Part shown: positions 27,367-36,576 of the stretch, in pieces
Layout: each line of letters starts with the position of its first letter
Position numbering within the stretch: the first letter of the stretch is position 1
DNA from: Rhodospirillales bacterium
Lineage (GTDB): Bacteria > Pseudomonadota > Alphaproteobacteria > CACIAM-22H2
Assembly (NCBI GenBank): GCA_947445225.1
Contig: CANFCX010000007.1
Span: 1 to 44,595 of the forward strand
DNA length: 44,595 bases
Reading direction: 5' to 3'
Notes under the pieces: generated by a model
Database searches by the model: none
Seen by the model: only the letters and a program-made list of their open reading frames with translations
Told to the model about the DNA's origin: nothing
Position numbers and translations under genes: made by a program

Positions 27367-28563
27367 CTAGGCGAGAATTTCGTCGACGCGGCGCAACGCC
27401 AGCGCCGTCGTTTCGAGATCGTGAACCAGCGCCACGCGGATATAGGACTGCGCGGGATTGCGCCCGGCCGCGTCGGGCCGCGCGAGGTAGGCGCCGGGCA
27501 GAGTCCTGATCGCCGCCTGTTCCCACAACCGCCGCGCCGCGCTTTCCCCATCGCCGACATCGAGCCACAGGAAAAATCCGCCATCGGGCCGATAAAAGCC
27601 AAGCCGGCCGCCAAACACACGCTCCGCCACATCGAACTTCGCGCGGTAGGCGGCCCGCGCTGCCTCGACGTGAGCCTCGTCTCCCCACAATGCCGCGGAG
27701 GCAAACTGAACCGGCAGGGGCATGGTGGCGGCGCTGTACGGAATCACCTTCGCGAAGGCAGCCATGATCCGCCGGTCGCCGGCGATAAACCCCGACCGCA
27801 AACCCGGCGCGCTTGATCGCTTGGACAGGGTATGAAAGACCACGACGCTGTCGCATCCCTCGCCGAGGGCGGCGCAGGCTTCCAGCGCGCCGGAGGGAAG
27901 GACTCCGTCGCTGTAGATTTCGGAATAACATTCGTCCACGGCCAGCACGAAGCCGCGGCGGCGCGCGAGCGCGATCGCCTGTTTTAGATAATCCAGGCTC
28001 GCGACCGCGCCTTGTGGGTTGGACGGCGAGCACAAATACATGAGCGCGGTGCGCTGGAGCACCGACGGCGGAATCGCATCGAGGTTCGGCAAGAATCCGG
28101 TTTCGCGTGTCGCCGGTAGGAAAACCGGCTCCGCCCCAGCCATCACGGCGGCACCGAAATAAACTTGATAGAAGGGGTTCGGCATGAGCACGGCCGGCGG
28201 ATTGCCGCGACCGCATTCGGCGGCGGCAAGCTCGGCGATCATGAACAACGCCTCACGAGTGCCCGCGCAAGGCAGCACCTGATGATCGGGATCGACGAAT
28301 CCCGAAGGCAGGCGATAACGCCGCGCGAGCCAATCGGCGCAGGCCCCGCGGAATTCGGGCAGCCCCAGCATCGGCGGATAACGCCCCCAACCCGCCGCAT
28401 GGCGAGCCAGGACCTCGTGCAGCAAGGGCGGCGGATCATGTTGGGGGTCGCCCACCGACATCGCGATCGGCACCGTGTTCGCGCGCGGCTTCACGCCCTC
28501 AAGAAGCTGGGCGAGCCGGCGGAAGGGGTATTCCGTAAGCTGATCGAGGCGCTGGTTCAGCAT
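27367..28563 (-). CDS. Class I/II PLP aminotransferase, probable N-succinyldiaminopimelate aminotransferase (DapC-like)
   Basis: A 398-residue fold-type I aminotransferase. Visible are the N-terminal LTEYPFRRLAQLLEGVKP, the glycine-rich GRYPPMLGLPEFRGACADWL, the PNPFYQVYFGAAVMAGAEPV region, CSPSNPQGAV, DECYSEIY, and the PLP lysine in VFHTLSKRSSAPGLRSGF. The N-terminal LTEYPFRRL pattern is that of DapC, which makes N-succinyl-diaminopimelate for lysine and peptidoglycan. Another related transaminase role cannot be excluded. AGGCGG lies before the ATG. It heads the leftward group with ftsK and lolA. Confidence 0.85.
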   Translation of the reverse strand: MLNQRLDQLTEYPFRRLAQLLEGVKPRANTVPIAMSVGDPQHDPPPLLHEVLARHAAGWGRYPPMLGLPEFRGACADWLARRYRLPSGFVDPDHQVLPCAGTREALFMIAELAAAECGRGNPPAVLMPNPFYQVYFGAAVMAGAEPVFLPATRETGFLPNLDAIPPSVLQRTALMYLCSPSNPQGAVASLDYLKQAIALARRRGFVLAVDECYSEIYSDGVLPSGALEACAALGEGCDSVVVFHTLSKRSSAPGLRSGFIAGDRRIMAAFAKVIPYSAATMPLPVQFASAALWGDEAHVEAARAAYRAKFDVAERVFGGRLGFYRPDGGFFLWLDVGDGESAARRLWEQAAIRTLPGAYLARPDAAGRNPAQSYIRVALVHDLETTALALRRVDEILA

Positions 28564-28610
28564 CCGCCTGGCGGTTGCCGCAAATCTCTACCGGGTACAA
28601 AAGGTAAACA

Positions 28611-28639
28611 ATGATAACGGCGCGATCGCGCAGATACAA
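28611..28639 (-). promoter_or_regulatory. Sigma-70-like promoter for aminotransferase-ftsK-lolA
   Basis: On the minus strand TTGTAT (28639-28634) and TATCAT (28616-28611) are 17 bases apart, about 48 bases upstream of the aminotransferase ATG. Confidence 0.5.
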
Positions 28640-28701
28640 GCGCCGCGCACATTTCTAACAGCGCCTAGAGTAGTCTTGCCCTGGACCCTACTAGATCAAG
28701 C

Positions 28702-28725
28702 GGTGGGCCCTTTCTGGGGCCCACC
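28702..28725 (-). terminator. Terminator-like hairpin after the amt gene
   Basis: GGTGGGCCC (28702-28710) pairs perfectly with GGGCCCACC (28717-28725) around a six-base loop, ten bases after the stop of the leftward ammonium transporter gene. There is no clear T run on the minus strand after it. Confidence 0.5.
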
Positions 28726-28735
28726 CTCGAATTCA

Positions 28736-29968
28736 TCATCCACGGATGTCCTCTTCGGGATAAGCACCGATCTTGTGGATCGATAGATCGGCCCCGGCGG
28801 CCTCCTGCTCCGGCGTCAGCCGGATGCCCACGGTGCTTCGCAGCACCCCATAAACAAGGAGGCCCGCAGCCAGGGCATAAAGCGACCCGCCGATCGTGCC
28901 GGCGATTTGCGACACCAGCCCGACTCCACCAAGTCCACCGAGCGCCTGTTGGCCGAAGATGCCGCAGGCGATACCGCCCCAAAGCCCGCACATGCCGTGC
29001 AGCGGCCACACGCCGAGCACATCGTCCACGCGCCAATTCGCTTGGCAACGATTGAACCCCCAGACGAACAATCCACCCGCGACACCGCCGGTGATCAGCG
29101 CGCCAATCGGGTGCATCACATCGGAGCCGGCACAAACGGCAACCAAGCCGGCGAGCGGCCCATTGTGAACAAAGCCCGGATCGTTGCGCCCAACAAAAAC
29201 GCTGACCAACACACCACCGATCATCGCCATGAGTGAATTGACGGCGACCAAGCCGCTGATCCCTTCGACGCTTTGTGAACTCATGACATTGAATCCAAAC
29301 CAGCCGACCGACAGGATCCAGGCACCGAGCGCGAGTAAGGGAATGTTGGATGGCGGGATCGCCGCCGCGGGTCCGCGGGCGCCAAAACGGCGGTGGCGGG
29401 CGCCCAACATCAGCACCGCGCCCAGCGCGATCCAGCCACCCATGGCGTGGACCACGACCGATCCCGCGAAATCATGAAACTTTGCCCCGAAGGCGGCTTC
29501 CATCCAATCCTGAAAGCCGAACCGTGTGCCCCAGATCGCGCCTTCGAAGATCGGGTACACGAGTGCGACCAGAATGAAGCTCGCCGCGGCCTGAGGCCAG
29601 AATTTCGCCCGCTCGGCGATGCCGCCGGAAATGATGGCCGGAACTGCCGCCGCGAAGGTCAAAAGGAAGAAAAACTTCACCAGGTCGTACCCCGACGCCC
29701 CGTACAGAGCACCGGAATCCGTCGCCGAGCCCGCAAGAATGGGCGCCGAGGCGAAGAAATCGACGCCATAAGCCACGGCGTATCCGATGAAAAAATAGGC
29801 AATCGTCGATACCGAAAAATCGACCAGTATCTTGACCAGGGCGTTGACTTGATTTTTGCGGCGAACCGTACCGGCCTCTAGGAAAGCAAAGCCCGAGTGC
29901 ATGGCCAGCACCATGATGGCGCCCATAAGCAGAAAGAATACGTCTGCTCCGGTCCTGGTAGTCTGCAT
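28736..29968 (-). CDS. Ammonium transporter (Amt family), copy without cleaved signal
   Basis: An Amt/MEP/Rh channel of 410 residues that lets ammonium into the cell. The first segment, DVFFLLMGAIMVLAMHSGFA, begins directly after a short N terminus, then FLEAGTVRRKNQVNALVKIL. The two pore histidines are in SVVVHAMGGW and WPLHGMCGLWGG. About 11 membrane segments are visible. The ATG at 29968 follows AAGGGGGA; an open extension to 30046 has no conserved sequence. It is distinct from the second Amt upstream and lies downstream of it, with its own likely promoter. Control by the PII protein encoded nearby is inferred. Confidence 0.93.
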   Translation of the reverse strand: MQTTRTGADVFFLLMGAIMVLAMHSGFAFLEAGTVRRKNQVNALVKILVDFSVSTIAYFFIGYAVAYGVDFFASAPILAGSATDSGALYGASGYDLVKFFFLLTFAAAVPAIISGGIAERAKFWPQAAASFILVALVYPIFEGAIWGTRFGFQDWMEAAFGAKFHDFAGSVVVHAMGGWIALGAVLMLGARHRRFGARGPAAAIPPSNIPLLALGAWILSVGWFGFNVMSSQSVEGISGLVAVNSLMAMIGGVLVSVFVGRNDPGFVHNGPLAGLVAVCAGSDVMHPIGALITGGVAGGLFVWGFNRCQANWRVDDVLGVWPLHGMCGLWGGIACGIFGQQALGGLGGVGLVSQIAGTIGGSLYALAAGLLVYGVLRSTVGIRLTPEQEAAGADLSIHKIGAYPEEDIRG

Positions 29969-30048
29969 GGCGTCCCCCTTTTGCGTCTTTTCGCGGCGAC
30001 CACCGGAAGCCTTCTCCCCGGGGTCATGGGGGATTATTAGCCTCAAAA

Positions 30049-30057
30049 ATTATACCA
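30049..30057 (-). promoter_or_regulatory. Extended -10 promoter of the downstream amt gene
   Basis: On the minus strand TGGTATAAT, a perfect TATAAT with an upstream TGn extension, sits about 81 bases before the ATG at 29968. No good -35 lies at the right distance, which is normal for extended -10 promoters. Confidence 0.5.
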
Positions 30058-30226
30058 ATACAGAGTCTTAGAGCGTCAGAGGCGCCACTTTCTGTCAAAA
30101 TCGTGCAAATGCCCTACTTTTTGGCAGTTCATCGCAAAGACAACGCGACTGGCGCGCCGACCACAGATGCCAAAATATTGGGCGATACCGGGAAAAGTTG
30201 TACTTTTTTTGGGCGACTAGACAGGA

Positions 30227-30258
30227 AATGGCCGGCAACCCGTAGGTCGCCGGCCATT
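30227..30258 (-). terminator. Hairpin after the signal-peptide-bearing amt gene
   Basis: AATGGCCGGC (30227-30236) pairs perfectly with GCCGGCCATT (30249-30258), 22 bases after the stop of the leftward gene. On the minus strand it is followed by TCCTGTCT, a poor T tract. Confidence 0.5.
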
Positions 30259-30280
30259 CGCCCGGTCTTATGAGCGGCGG

Positions 30281-31582
30281 CTAACGAACCGCTTCGCCAT
30301 GCAGGGTCATGTCGAGACCCTCGCGTTCGTCGTCATCGCTGACGCGGAGCCCGATAAGCACGTCGATGACCTTGAGGATGATCGCCGAGGCGACGGCGCA
30401 ATAGACGACCGTAACCCCGATCCCATAGAGCTGGGTCACGACCTGGCCGGCGTTTCCTTCGAGCAATCCGGGGAACGTCCCCACCGATTCCGCGGCAAAG
30501 ACGCCGGTCAGGATGGCCCCGACGATGCCGCCGACCGCGTGGACGCCGAAGGCATCGAGCGAGTCGTCATAACCGAGAGCATGTTTCAGGCTGGTCGACG
30601 CCCAGAAGCAGATAACCCCCGCGGCGAGGCCGATGATCAGCGCCCCACCCGGCAGCACGAAACCGGAGGCGGGGGTGATGGCCACCAAACCGGCGACGGC
30701 GCCGGAAACAATGCCGAGAACACTCGGTTTGCCCTTGGCCAGCCATTCCGCGAACATCCAGGACAGGGCCGCGGCGGCCGTCGCGATTTGGGTCACCGCC
30801 ATCGCCATGCCCGCGCGGCCGTCCGCCGCAACCGCCGATCCGGCATTAAACCCGAACCAACCGACCCACAGCAGCGAGGCGCCGATCACGGTGAGGGTGA
30901 GGTTATGCGGCGCGAAATTCTCGGTGCCAAAGCCGCGCCGCTTGCCGATGATCAGGGCCGCCATCAATCCGGCAACGCCGGCGTTGATGTGGACGACCGT
31001 GCCGCCGGCATAGTCGAGGACACCGGCGCCGCCGAGGAAACCGCCGCCCCAGACCCAATGGGCAACGGGCACATAAACGAGAAGCGACCACGCACCCATG
31101 AACCACAACATCGCCGAAAATTTCATGCGGTCGGCGAAGGCCCCGGCGATGAGGGCGGGTGTAATGATGGCAAATGTCATCTGGAAGGTCATGTAGACGG
31201 TTTCCGGAATTGTCTTGGCCAGGGGATTGATCGACCCGACTTCCATCCCCGACAGCAACACGCGCGATAGACCGCCGAGATAAGCGCCGCCTTCGGTGAA
31301 GGCCAGGCTATATCCCACCACCATCCACAAGACGGTGACGAGGCAACACACGGCGAATGACTGCATCATCGTCGCCAGAACGTTCTTCTTGCGCACCATG
31401 CCGGCGTAGAAGAGCGCCACCCCAGGCACGGTCATCAGAAGAACCAAGGCGGTCGAGGTCATCATCCAGGCCGTGTCGCCGCTATTGATCGGCGATGCCT
31501 CCTGGGCGATGGCGGTCGAGGTGAACATCGCAGCAAACGCGGCCACCATCGCCGCGAAAGACATTTGGACTGGTTTTTTCAT
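30281..31582 (-). CDS. amtB: Ammonium transporter (AmtB type) with N-terminal signal peptide
   Basis: A 433-residue Amt channel. Its first 30 residues, with VAAFAAMFTSTAIA before QEAS, look like the cleaved signal peptide known for many AmtB proteins. Then come INSGDTAWMMTSTALVLLMT and GVALFYAGMVRKKNVLATMM. The pore histidines are in GGTVVHINAGVAG and FGVHAVGGIVGA. The ATG at 31582 has GGAG seven bases upstream; an ATG at 31594 overlaps that site. The gene lies 356 bases after glnK and has a sigma-54-like promoter, so nitrogen-limited expression is likely. AmtB is normally blocked by GlnK when ammonium is plentiful. Confidence 0.94.
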   Translation of the reverse strand: MKKPVQMSFAAMVAAFAAMFTSTAIAQEASPINSGDTAWMMTSTALVLLMTVPGVALFYAGMVRKKNVLATMMQSFAVCCLVTVLWMVVGYSLAFTEGGAYLGGLSRVLLSGMEVGSINPLAKTIPETVYMTFQMTFAIITPALIAGAFADRMKFSAMLWFMGAWSLLVYVPVAHWVWGGGFLGGAGVLDYAGGTVVHINAGVAGLMAALIIGKRRGFGTENFAPHNLTLTVIGASLLWVGWFGFNAGSAVAADGRAGMAMAVTQIATAAAALSWMFAEWLAKGKPSVLGIVSGAVAGLVAITPASGFVLPGGALIIGLAAGVICFWASTSLKHALGYDDSLDAFGVHAVGGIVGAILTGVFAAESVGTFPGLLEGNAGQVVTQLYGIGVTVVYCAVASAIILKVIDVLIGLRVSDDDEREGLDMTLHGEAVR

Positions 31583-31678
31583 CGTAAACTCCATCTCCGA
31601 CGGCCCTCTGGCCAGAAGCCGGCTCGCGCGACCGTTCTGAAATCGGGGGCCGACGCAATCACGGTCTGTACGCTGTTC

Positions 31679-31694
31679 ATCAAGAAGCGTGCCA
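31679..31694 (-). promoter_or_regulatory. Sigma-54-like promoter of amtB
   Basis: On the minus strand the sequence TGGCACGCTTCTTGAT matches the -24 element TGGCACG perfectly and the -12 element TTGC at three of four bases, with the correct 4-base gap. It lies about 97 bases before the amtB ATG. The same core recurs in front of glnK. Confidence 0.55.
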
Positions 31695-31859
31695 TGGCGC
31701 ACTAGCGCCCTTAGCCACGCGAATCCCCGGAAATCCCCAGCCGATGAACCGCCCTGCCCAATAGACGGGCCTCGACTGCACAAAAAATAGCCTTTACGGT
31801 TCTAAGTGATTTATTTTTGAGCATTAGCGTCATGCGAACGAATCGGGAAGGACAAATCA

Positions 31860-33733
<1,874 letters not shown>

Positions 33734-33737
<4 letters not shown>

Positions 33738-34129
33738 GCGCGGCGAGAATTCGCGCCGGGATCGCGGCTCAAGCCGCGCGCGGCCAAGGCATCGAGATAG
33801 GTTTGCCAGATTTCGGCGTGGCGCGTTCCTAACCGATACAGGGTCTCCCACGAAAATATCCCGGTATCGTGAAGGTCGTCGAATTGGATGCGGATGGCGT
33901 AATTCCCAACCGGCTCGAGGGCGACGATGCCGACATGACGGCGGCCGGCGACGATGGTCTTGTCGCCGGGCCCGTGTCCTTGGACTTCGGCCGAGGGGCT
34001 TTCCACCCGCAGATATTCCGCGGGGAGGACGAAGCGGCTACCGTCGTCGAAATCGACCTCCAACACCCGTTCCGCTTTTTTCAGGCGGATTTCGGTGGGG
34101 AAATGCAGCGTGCCGTACTGACCGCTCAC
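33734..34129 (-). CDS. DUF971 protein (gamma-butyrobetaine hydroxylase-like N-terminal domain)
   Basis: A 131-residue single-domain protein. [40 protein letters not shown] and the ending [25 protein letters not shown] are the DUF971 signature; in eukaryotes the domain forms the N terminus of gamma-butyrobetaine hydroxylase. Stand-alone bacterial forms are often near iron-sulfur or Mrp genes, but their role is not established. The start is GTG at 34129, overlapping the Trm112-like stop as GTGA, so translation is coupled. Confidence 0.88.
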
Positions 34130-34401
34130 GGTTGGCGGTCGCCGGGCGGAGCAATTTCCCGAGGCTGGTCGAGCGAGCGCGCCTCATCGACCAGCATGAT
34201 CGGGATTCCGTCCCGGATGGGGTAGGCAAGGCCGGCTTGCTGGCTGATCAGCTCCTGGGCCTCGCGGTCATAACGCAGCGGTCCCTTGGTCAGCGGACAG
34301 ACCAGGATTTCGAGCAGCTTTGGATCGATCCCGCGCCCGGAGTCCTTGGCGCGACCTTCGACGGACTTGCCCTCGGCGCCGGGGTCAGTGCCGGGCGCCA
34401 T
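34126..34401 (-). CDS. Trm112-like (UPF0434/YcaR) small protein
   Basis: A 91-residue protein with the Trm112 core [20 protein letters not shown], then [20 protein letters not shown] and [10 protein letters not shown]. In eukaryotes Trm112 activates methyltransferases; the bacterial role is unknown. Only one cysteine of the zinc site is kept, as in most bacterial forms. The N terminus (about 24 residues) before the domain is unusually long and low in complexity, so translation may start later, but no better start is seen. It overlaps the LON-domain gene by 17 bases and is coupled to DUF971 downstream. Confidence 0.88.
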   Translation of the reverse strand: MAPGTDPGAEGKSVEGRAKDSGRGIDPKLLEILVCPLTKGPLRYDREAQELISQQAGLAYPIRDGIPIMLVDEARSLDQPREIAPPGDRQP

Positions 34402-35044
34402 CGCCGCTGCGTTCCAGAATCGCCATTTCGAGCAGGGCCGTCAGCAGCTTGGCGCGTTCACTCAGGCTGACCGATTCGAGTAAAGCCTGCTTTTCTCCCG
34501 GCCCAAAGGGGCAAATCATGGACAAGGTCGTCACCAGCCTCTCGTCCGGCGTCGTCTTCACCGTCTCCCACTCGACCGCAATGCTGTGGCTCTTGAAATA
34601 GGGCAACAGGGCGGCCAGCAGCCGATCGCGTTCGATCGGAGTCTCCTCCGCATCGAGATCGCGGCGAAAGCGGTCATAGCCGACCGTCACGCGGCGGAAG
34701 CCATCGACCATGGGCAATTCCGCGGTCACGTCGAATCGGCAGATTCCGACCAGCGACAGAAGGTACCGTCCGTCATCGGTCTCGCTGAACGAGGTGATGC
34801 GACCGGCGCAGCCCGTGGGATAGAGCCGCGGCGTCCGCCCGATCTCTTCCTTTTCGGTCGGCTGGATAATGCCGATCATTCGATCCTTCGAGGCCAGGCT
34901 GGCCCGCGCCATCGCGAGATAACGCGGCTCGAAGATATTAAGAGGAAGTTTGCCGCGCGGGAGCAGCAGCACGCTGGGCAGCGGAAACACCGGAATCGCC
35001 GACGGTAGATCGTCGAAATGCGGATCGAAGGGGCCGCGGCTCAT
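34385..35044 (-). CDS. LON peptidase substrate-binding-domain protein (no protease domain)
   Basis: The 219-residue protein matches the N-terminal domain of Lon alone: [40 protein letters not shown], and [27 protein letters not shown]. No ATPase or protease part follows, as in COG2802 proteins. Function is not established; adaptor or substrate-handling roles are speculative. GAGGAAG precedes the ATG. It follows the thioredoxin/TPR gene by 79 bases and overlaps the Trm112-like gene, giving a four-gene leftward group that is conserved in alphaproteobacteria. Confidence 0.9.
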   Translation of the reverse strand: MSRGPFDPHFDDLPSAIPVFPLPSVLLLPRGKLPLNIFEPRYLAMARASLASKDRMIGIIQPTEKEEIGRTPRLYPTGCAGRITSFSETDDGRYLLSLVGICRFDVTAELPMVDGFRRVTVGYDRFRRDLDAEETPIERDRLLAALLPYFKSHSIAVEWETVKTTPDERLVTTLSMICPFGPGEKQALLESVSLSERAKLLTALLEMAILERSGDGARH

Positions 35045-35123
35045 GGTCTTCCTCGCACTCGCTCCGGGTGCGGTGCCGATTTCGCGGCGCCCGGGGCGAT
35101 TGGTGAACGCGCAAAATTCCGCA

Positions 35124-36038
35124 CTAGGAGAACATCATGGACGACAAGCGCCGCCGGCCTTCGACGGTCAGCTTGTCGGTGGGTCCAAGCGCCTCAAAGA
35201 ACTTCAAAAGCTGCTTGCGGGCGGCGTCATCGTTCCATTTGCGGTCGCGCCGATAGGATTCGAGCAATTGTTCGATGGCCGCTTCTTGCGCGCCGCCGCC
35301 AAATAGAGCGATGGCGAGTTCGAGCCGCGCTTGATGGTCGCCGGGATTAACTTTGATCATCTCCTCCAGCCTGCCCTGCTCACCGCTGACCTTCTGCGCT
35401 TGCTCGGCAAGCTCGATAGCGGTTCGGGCGGCGGCGACCTCGGGATCGGCGGCCTTGTCGGCGGGCACGGAGGTGATCAGGTCCTTCGCCTTGGTCACGT
35501 CGCCGGCCAGCAAATAACAGCGCGCCAGGCCGGTGATGGCGGGAATGTTGTTGGCCTCGCGCGCAAGCACCTGGGCATAAAGCGCGCTGGCGGTTCCCGA
35601 ATCTCCGCCGGCGAGCGCGGCCTTTGCCTGCTCCAGCGCTTGCTCCACCGGCGACGCGACGCCCGCGCCGCCAGTCAGGCGCGCAATAAACGCCTTGATC
35701 TGACTCTCGGGCAGGGCGCCGACGAAGCCATCGACCGGCCGCCCACCCTTGAAGGCGTAGACGGCGGGAATGGATTGGATGCGAAGTTGCGCGGCGATTT
35801 CTTGGTTGTCGTCGACATTAACCTTGACCATGCGCACCGCGCCCTTGGCCTCCCGCACGACTTTTTCGAGGAGGGGGCCAAGCTGCTTGCACGGCCCGCA
35901 CCAGGGCGCCCAGAAATCGACCACCACCGGCACCTGGCGCGACGCCTGGATGACGTCGGTCATGAATGATTCGGTGTCGCCGTCCTTGATCAGGTCGGCA
36001 ACCGGCTGCCGGGCGCCACCGTCGATGATTTGATCCAT
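35124..36038 (-). CDS. Thioredoxin-domain protein with TPR-like C terminus (CnoX/YbbN-like)
   Basis: The N-terminal thioredoxin domain (about 20-125) has the redox-active motif WAPWCGPCK with Cys47 and Cys50 and the cis-proline in SIPAVYAF. The C-terminal part (about 130-304) is helical, with tetratricopeptide-like units such as ASALYAQVLAREANNIPAIT and GLARCYLLAGDVTKAK. This arrangement is that of CnoX/YbbN, a chaperedoxin that protects proteins during oxidative stress and passes them to GroEL or DnaK. E. coli YbbN has lost the usual Cys-x-x-Cys, but here it is intact, so reductase activity is expected. GGGGA precedes the ATG. Confidence 0.9.
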   Translation of the reverse strand: MDQIIDGGARQPVADLIKDGDTESFMTDVIQASRQVPVVVDFWAPWCGPCKQLGPLLEKVVREAKGAVRMVKVNVDDNQEIAAQLRIQSIPAVYAFKGGRPVDGFVGALPESQIKAFIARLTGGAGVASPVEQALEQAKAALAGGDSGTASALYAQVLAREANNIPAITGLARCYLLAGDVTKAKDLITSVPADKAADPEVAAARTAIELAEQAQKVSGEQGRLEEMIKVNPGDHQARLELAIALFGGGAQEAAIEQLLESYRRDRKWNDDAARKQLLKFFEALGPTDKLTVEGRRRLSSMMFS

Positions 36039-36264
36039 TCCCCTAATTCCTTGACCTTCGGCCAGCTTTGGCCCGGAGCGGCAGGGCGCTCAAGCAAGCA
36101 CAGGTTAGAAAATGGCGCGAGATCGGTGCCAAGACAACCCCAAAGACCTCGGGCACCCCAGGTCGATGCGCTTTCCGCCGCCACCCGACCATCGTCGCCG
36201 GGCCTGGCGCGGACGGCGGGACAGCCAGCGTTTGAGACGGCGGTTTGGATTTGGCATCCCTCGC

Positions 36265-36292
36265 TTGCAAAGCTAGGCGCATTCCGTATTAT
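36265..36292 (+). promoter_or_regulatory. Promoter of tRNA-Gly
   Basis: TTGCAA (36265-36270) and TATTAT (36287-36292) are 16 bases apart, followed by a GC-rich stretch (CGACGCG) typical of stringently controlled stable-RNA promoters. The tRNA begins 25 bases after the -10 box. Confidence 0.6.
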
Positions 36293-36316
36293 CGACGCGT
36301 TGCCGAACGCGGCCTT

Positions 36317-36391
36317 GCGGGAGTAGCTCAGGGGTAGAGCATCACGTTGCCAACGTGAGGGTCGAGGGTTCAAATCCCTTCTCCCGCTCCA
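36317..36391 (+). tRNA. tRNA-Gly(GCC)
   Basis: A complete cloverleaf of 75 bases including encoded CCA. The acceptor arms GCGGGAG and CTCCCGC pair fully; the D arm AGCTCAGGGGTAGAGC, anticodon stem CACG/CGTG with loop TTGCCAA (anticodon GCC), and T arm GAGGGTTCAAATCCCTT are all present. Discriminator base is T. It reads GGC and GGT glycine codons. Confidence 0.98.
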
Positions 36392-36512
36392 GTTCGGTAG
36401 GACCCAATCGGTTTCCCCCGCGTTCCATTCGCCCTCAGCAACCCGCGACAGCGTGGCGTTCCTGGCCGATCAGTATTGGCCGGCGCCCATCTGACTCGCG
36501 TCGCCGCTCGCT

Positions 36513-36540
36513 TTGCACAGGCCAGGGGATGCGGTAGCTT
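36513..36540 (+). promoter_or_regulatory. Possible promoter of the glutamate dehydrogenase gene
   Basis: TTGCAC (36513-36518) and TAGCTT (36535-36540) are 16 bases apart, about 37 bases before the ATG at 36577. The -10 is a moderate match. Confidence 0.35.
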
Positions 36541-36576
36541 GTTGTTATCGAAGAAAAAAATGCGAATGGTGGAACG

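Larger units (their letters stand above)
29969..30280. other. Intergenic region between the two amt genes
   Basis: About 312 bases holding the terminator-like hairpin of the upstream amt (30227-30258) and the extended -10 promoter of the downstream one (30049-30057). An 8-base inverted repeat, TTTTGGCA (30119-30126) with TGCCAAAA (30168-30175), lies upstream of that promoter and could be an operator or chance. No gene is seen. Confidence 0.5.

Noticed and set aside
30070-30100. Sigma-54 promoter before the downstream amt gene
   Set aside because: TGGCGCCTCTGACGCT on the minus strand has the right spacing but a poor -12 element; the extended -10 TGGTATAAT nearby is a better explanation.
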